Shown here: positions 61,660 through 64,000 of the stretch, in pieces
How the letters are laid out: each line of letters starts with the position of its first letter
How positions within the stretch are numbered: the stretch's first letter is position 1
Assembly: GCA_015832175.1 (NCBI GenBank)
Contig: WJXW01000004.1
Coordinates: 2,914,001-2,978,000 of the forward strand
From: Paraphaeosphaeria minitans
Taxonomy: Eukaryota; Ascomycota; Dothideomycetes; Pleosporales; Didymosphaeriaceae
Reading direction: 5' to 3'
DNA: 64,000 nt
The notes under the pieces: generated by a model
What the model was told of the DNA's origin: nothing
The model's database searches: none
What the model saw: the letters and a program-made list of their open reading frames with translations, nothing else
Position numbers and translations under genes: made by a program

Positions 61660-64000
61660 GGTGGGGGGATGCTGGATTTTCACCACTTGGTCGCCGCAGT
61701 GTACGGAGTAATCAAGGCGGAGCCTGTTTCCGGTATTGGGCACGGTGTCTTGTCCGCTTGACTGTATTTCCGAGCTGGCGTCGACGATGGAGGTTGTGCG
61801 CACCACCTTTTAGGCAAATTTTGTGACAGAGGTGCGTTTGGTGGGGAAAGGTGTGATTGGGGAAGCTAACCATGCTAGCTGATGACTAAGTAGGTACTAC
61901 CAGCAAGGGGAGACGCAATCTGGTTGTTTTTACGCTTTTCATTAGTTCCCACTACTCAAATCTGACCTCTCAAGCACCGACCCGAAAAGACCTACCTAGG
62001 TACAGACTTGCAGCAAAGCTCGCCAAGTTTCCTGTACGTGTGTCCCATTCCCTTCATCCAGGGCGTCCATGAGAAAATCGCCATGCAAACCCAGAACCTA
62101 CTAAATAGGTAAGACAAGCTTATCACCTCCCATCGATGGTGACTGCGCCTCGTGGGCACGGATAACGCCATACACTGATCCCTGCTTTTGCGAGACCGAC
62201 CTTGTGGGCCCAAATGCTCAAACTCCGTTGATGATGAATCCGCTCGCGAGAATTTCAAAGACACTTGTTCCTCAATCGCTCTGACATAGGAAGCGGTGGA
62301 ATGAGCGCGGGCGTTTTATGAGCTTCGATGGACGAGTTGCTAAGAGCCAGTCGCATGAGGTCTACCGGAAACACCTGCAGGATGCGGACCGGCACCAAAA
62401 CCGGATTGCGGTTTCTTCTTGGAGCTACGATCGTGACGAAGAGTTCAGTCGGCCAATTCAAACGACACTTGGCAGAGGTCCCGTTATCATGATCACGCCT
62501 GGCCAGATGGACAGATGACATCGGCGTCTCGCGCCGGACTTCCAGGGGTATCCTACTCCCGCAGCTTTGTCGGTAGGATTTTGACCAGCAAACATTCTCT
62601 CGTTTTGTTGGCACAAAAGTGAAGTATCCGCCATGTCCCCTGTAATTTTACAACCTTTTCATTCTTCCCAATATACGACAATATGCGCGTTTCGGTATAG
62701 GCGCGACGGTGAGTGCATCCTTGACCTAACATTTCCAGGTCATATCTTTGTCTGACGGCCTATAATTGACGATTGTATGCGTCATCTGCAAGGATATATT
62801 GGTTTCTTCCCTACTTCTTGCATGCTTTCATTCCCAGGTCATGTATTTGGTTCCACTCGCCCTCAGCATGCAAGCGACCATTGCCTGAGAAAGATCGCTC
62901 TTCGGGACCTTCCCGTTGGCTCTTCTCACGTCAATATCAATCAGCTGCCTTATGGATGAAGGCCTGTGGCTTCAGCACCTGGGTTCGACGAACCCGTGTT
63001 CGGCGCCTAAACTGTAGCAGTGGGATATTGTCGTTCGGTAACCGATTGTGGTTATGTGGGTGTCGAATATTCGACTCGTTCAGACAAGAATAAGTCTGTA
63101 CCGTCTCGGCCATGATCGTTATTCGACGAGGGAACTGGGTCGCCGTGGCGGTCTCCTAAACCCTGTGAAGCATTGCGGGGCCGAAGGCAGGCTTATCGTT
63201 CCGCTGCAGATCGGTCTGTGCAAAAGCTCAGCAGCACCTACAGCTGCTTTTTCAACAGGAGTTACAGTTGGCTCGTCTTGTAGCGGCACAAGACGCTCGG
63301 TCATCCATCGTGTCGAATTCCGGACTAATGGCATTTGGTAATGTTGTACGCATGACACTGAGCTTGTCAATCTACCAGCAATTTGTGTCCGCATGGTTGC
63401 GTGCTGACCGGTGAGCTCGATCGCGCAAAGCTCGACACTTCGCTCCATGAGTGCAGGTAATACGCGGAGCATATCCTAGGTCCGGTCAACCGAATCTGGA
63501 TTCTTGGGCAGATGCTTCGTGCCATTGGCCCTCAGTCGGCGGTTCCGAGGTAGTTGGCGCCAATTTTAGAAGAAAGAACATAGGTGCATCGATCCGAACG
63601 AGGGCTATTGAAGTCACTCAGCTGCTTGTGCAGCCTCATTCGCTCAGTAGAATTAAAGCGGCTTAAAATGCGAACCTCAAGGTGGGTGAAAGAAGGCAAT
63701 AAGGCAAACTTGCAGGAACAGTAGCGGCAAAGGCTGTCCACAAGCCATGGAAATACGCCGCACATCCAGGGCAGGTCAGCCGAACCCTATTCATGGAATT
63801 CTACTTATTGCTGGCCCTTCCCGCAATTCTAAGATAGAAGGTGAGCATAACACGCTCAGGACACACACTGACGAGAAGGAACTTACTCGTTCTCTGTTCT
63901 CCGGATAGGTCGACCGATGTCCGGGATCGTTTCACACCATCCAATCCTCGCTCGCTGCCATTGCCGCCCGACCAGGTCTGCCAGTTTTCCAGTTCGCCTG
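61660..64000. other. Region after NOB1 with no recognisable gene (2.3 kb)
   Basis: CCTACCTAGGTAC lies at 61991-62003 and a TAAGTAGGTACTACC motif at about 61890. All frames are under 120 codons, on both strands, without a domain I can name. A decayed element or lineage-specific transcript is possible. The last 100 bases could begin a gene that continues outside the window. Confidence 0.5.

Noticed and set aside
62970..63010. tRNA T-arm-like GGGTTCGACGAACCC
   Set aside because: The loop is too short for a T-arm, and no acceptor stem or A box is found around it; similar near-matches at about 6065 and 12315 also fail.
61860..64000. RIP-mutated or intact transposon after NOB1
   Set aside because: No transposase motif, terminal repeat or obvious AT-rich RIP composition is visible.

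Overview
This window is nuclear DNA of a filamentous ascomycete (Pezizomycotina; a dothideomycete is my best guess, from overall feel rather than a computed phylogeny). The evidence is: genes on both strands with one to seven short introns (mostly 44-80 nt, GTRNGT donors, CTRAC-type branch sites just before the 3' AG); compact divergent gene pairs; intergenic DNA full of minisatellites and TACC/TACCTAGGTA motifs; and an unmistakably fungal gene set (lanosterol synthase, LCL2, tafazzin, a fungal CorA-like tail, single-pass Ser/Thr/Pro-rich surface proteins). There are no rRNA genes, no convincing tRNA genes, no CRISPR array, no prokaryotic operon and no intact transposon.

Layout. 1-7.1 kb: 3' end of a CorA-like gene running into a degenerate minisatellite, a CASTOR-like ACT-domain gene (minus), then 3.5 kb of repeat-rich DNA. 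7.1-16.1 kb: divergent NOP10 and LCL2, a long coiled-coil protein (minus), a single-pass surface protein and an MCT-type MFS transporter. 17.9-26 kb: a membrane-anchored PhoD-like phosphatase, TRM61 (minus), and an eight-exon cysteinyl-tRNA synthetase divergent from TRM61. 26-34 kb: two small proteins of unknown function, divergent NOSIP-like and tafazzin genes, a 34-bp satellite and the NC2-alpha/Bur6 histone-fold gene. 34.9-48 kb: a secreted GDSL hydrolase, an ATP-dependent DNA ligase-family protein (minus), a DUF1295 membrane protein, a conserved-looking unknown protein and ERG7. 48-64 kb: gene-poor DNA with one weak gene candidate, a Cys-rich single-pass protein, a frameshifted methyltransferase (minus), a multi-pass membrane protein (minus), an unrecognised 485-aa protein (minus), divergent ICln and WDR83/MORG1 genes, NOB1 (minus), and 2.3 kb with nothing recognisable.

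There is no biosynthetic or defence cluster. The one functional theme is RNA metabolism: NOP10 (pseudouridylation snoRNPs), TRM61 (tRNA m1A58), CysRS, NOB1 (18S rRNA maturation), and NOSIP, ICln and WDR83 (spliceosome or methylosome factors in other eukaryotes). TRM61 and CysRS share a promoter region, as do ICln and WDR83.

Most notable observations: two in-frame start codons on CysRS whose contexts fit dual mitochondrial/cytosolic targeting; very small exons (12?, 13 and 19 nt) in three genes, two of which carry pieces of catalytic motifs; a +1 frameshift in an otherwise intact methyltransferase; a GC-AG intron in the ligase-family gene; a CASTOR-like protein; and a palindromic TACCTAGGTA-type motif scattered through intergenic DNA. 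All exon boundaries were read by eye from splice signals and reading-frame continuity, without transcript data.
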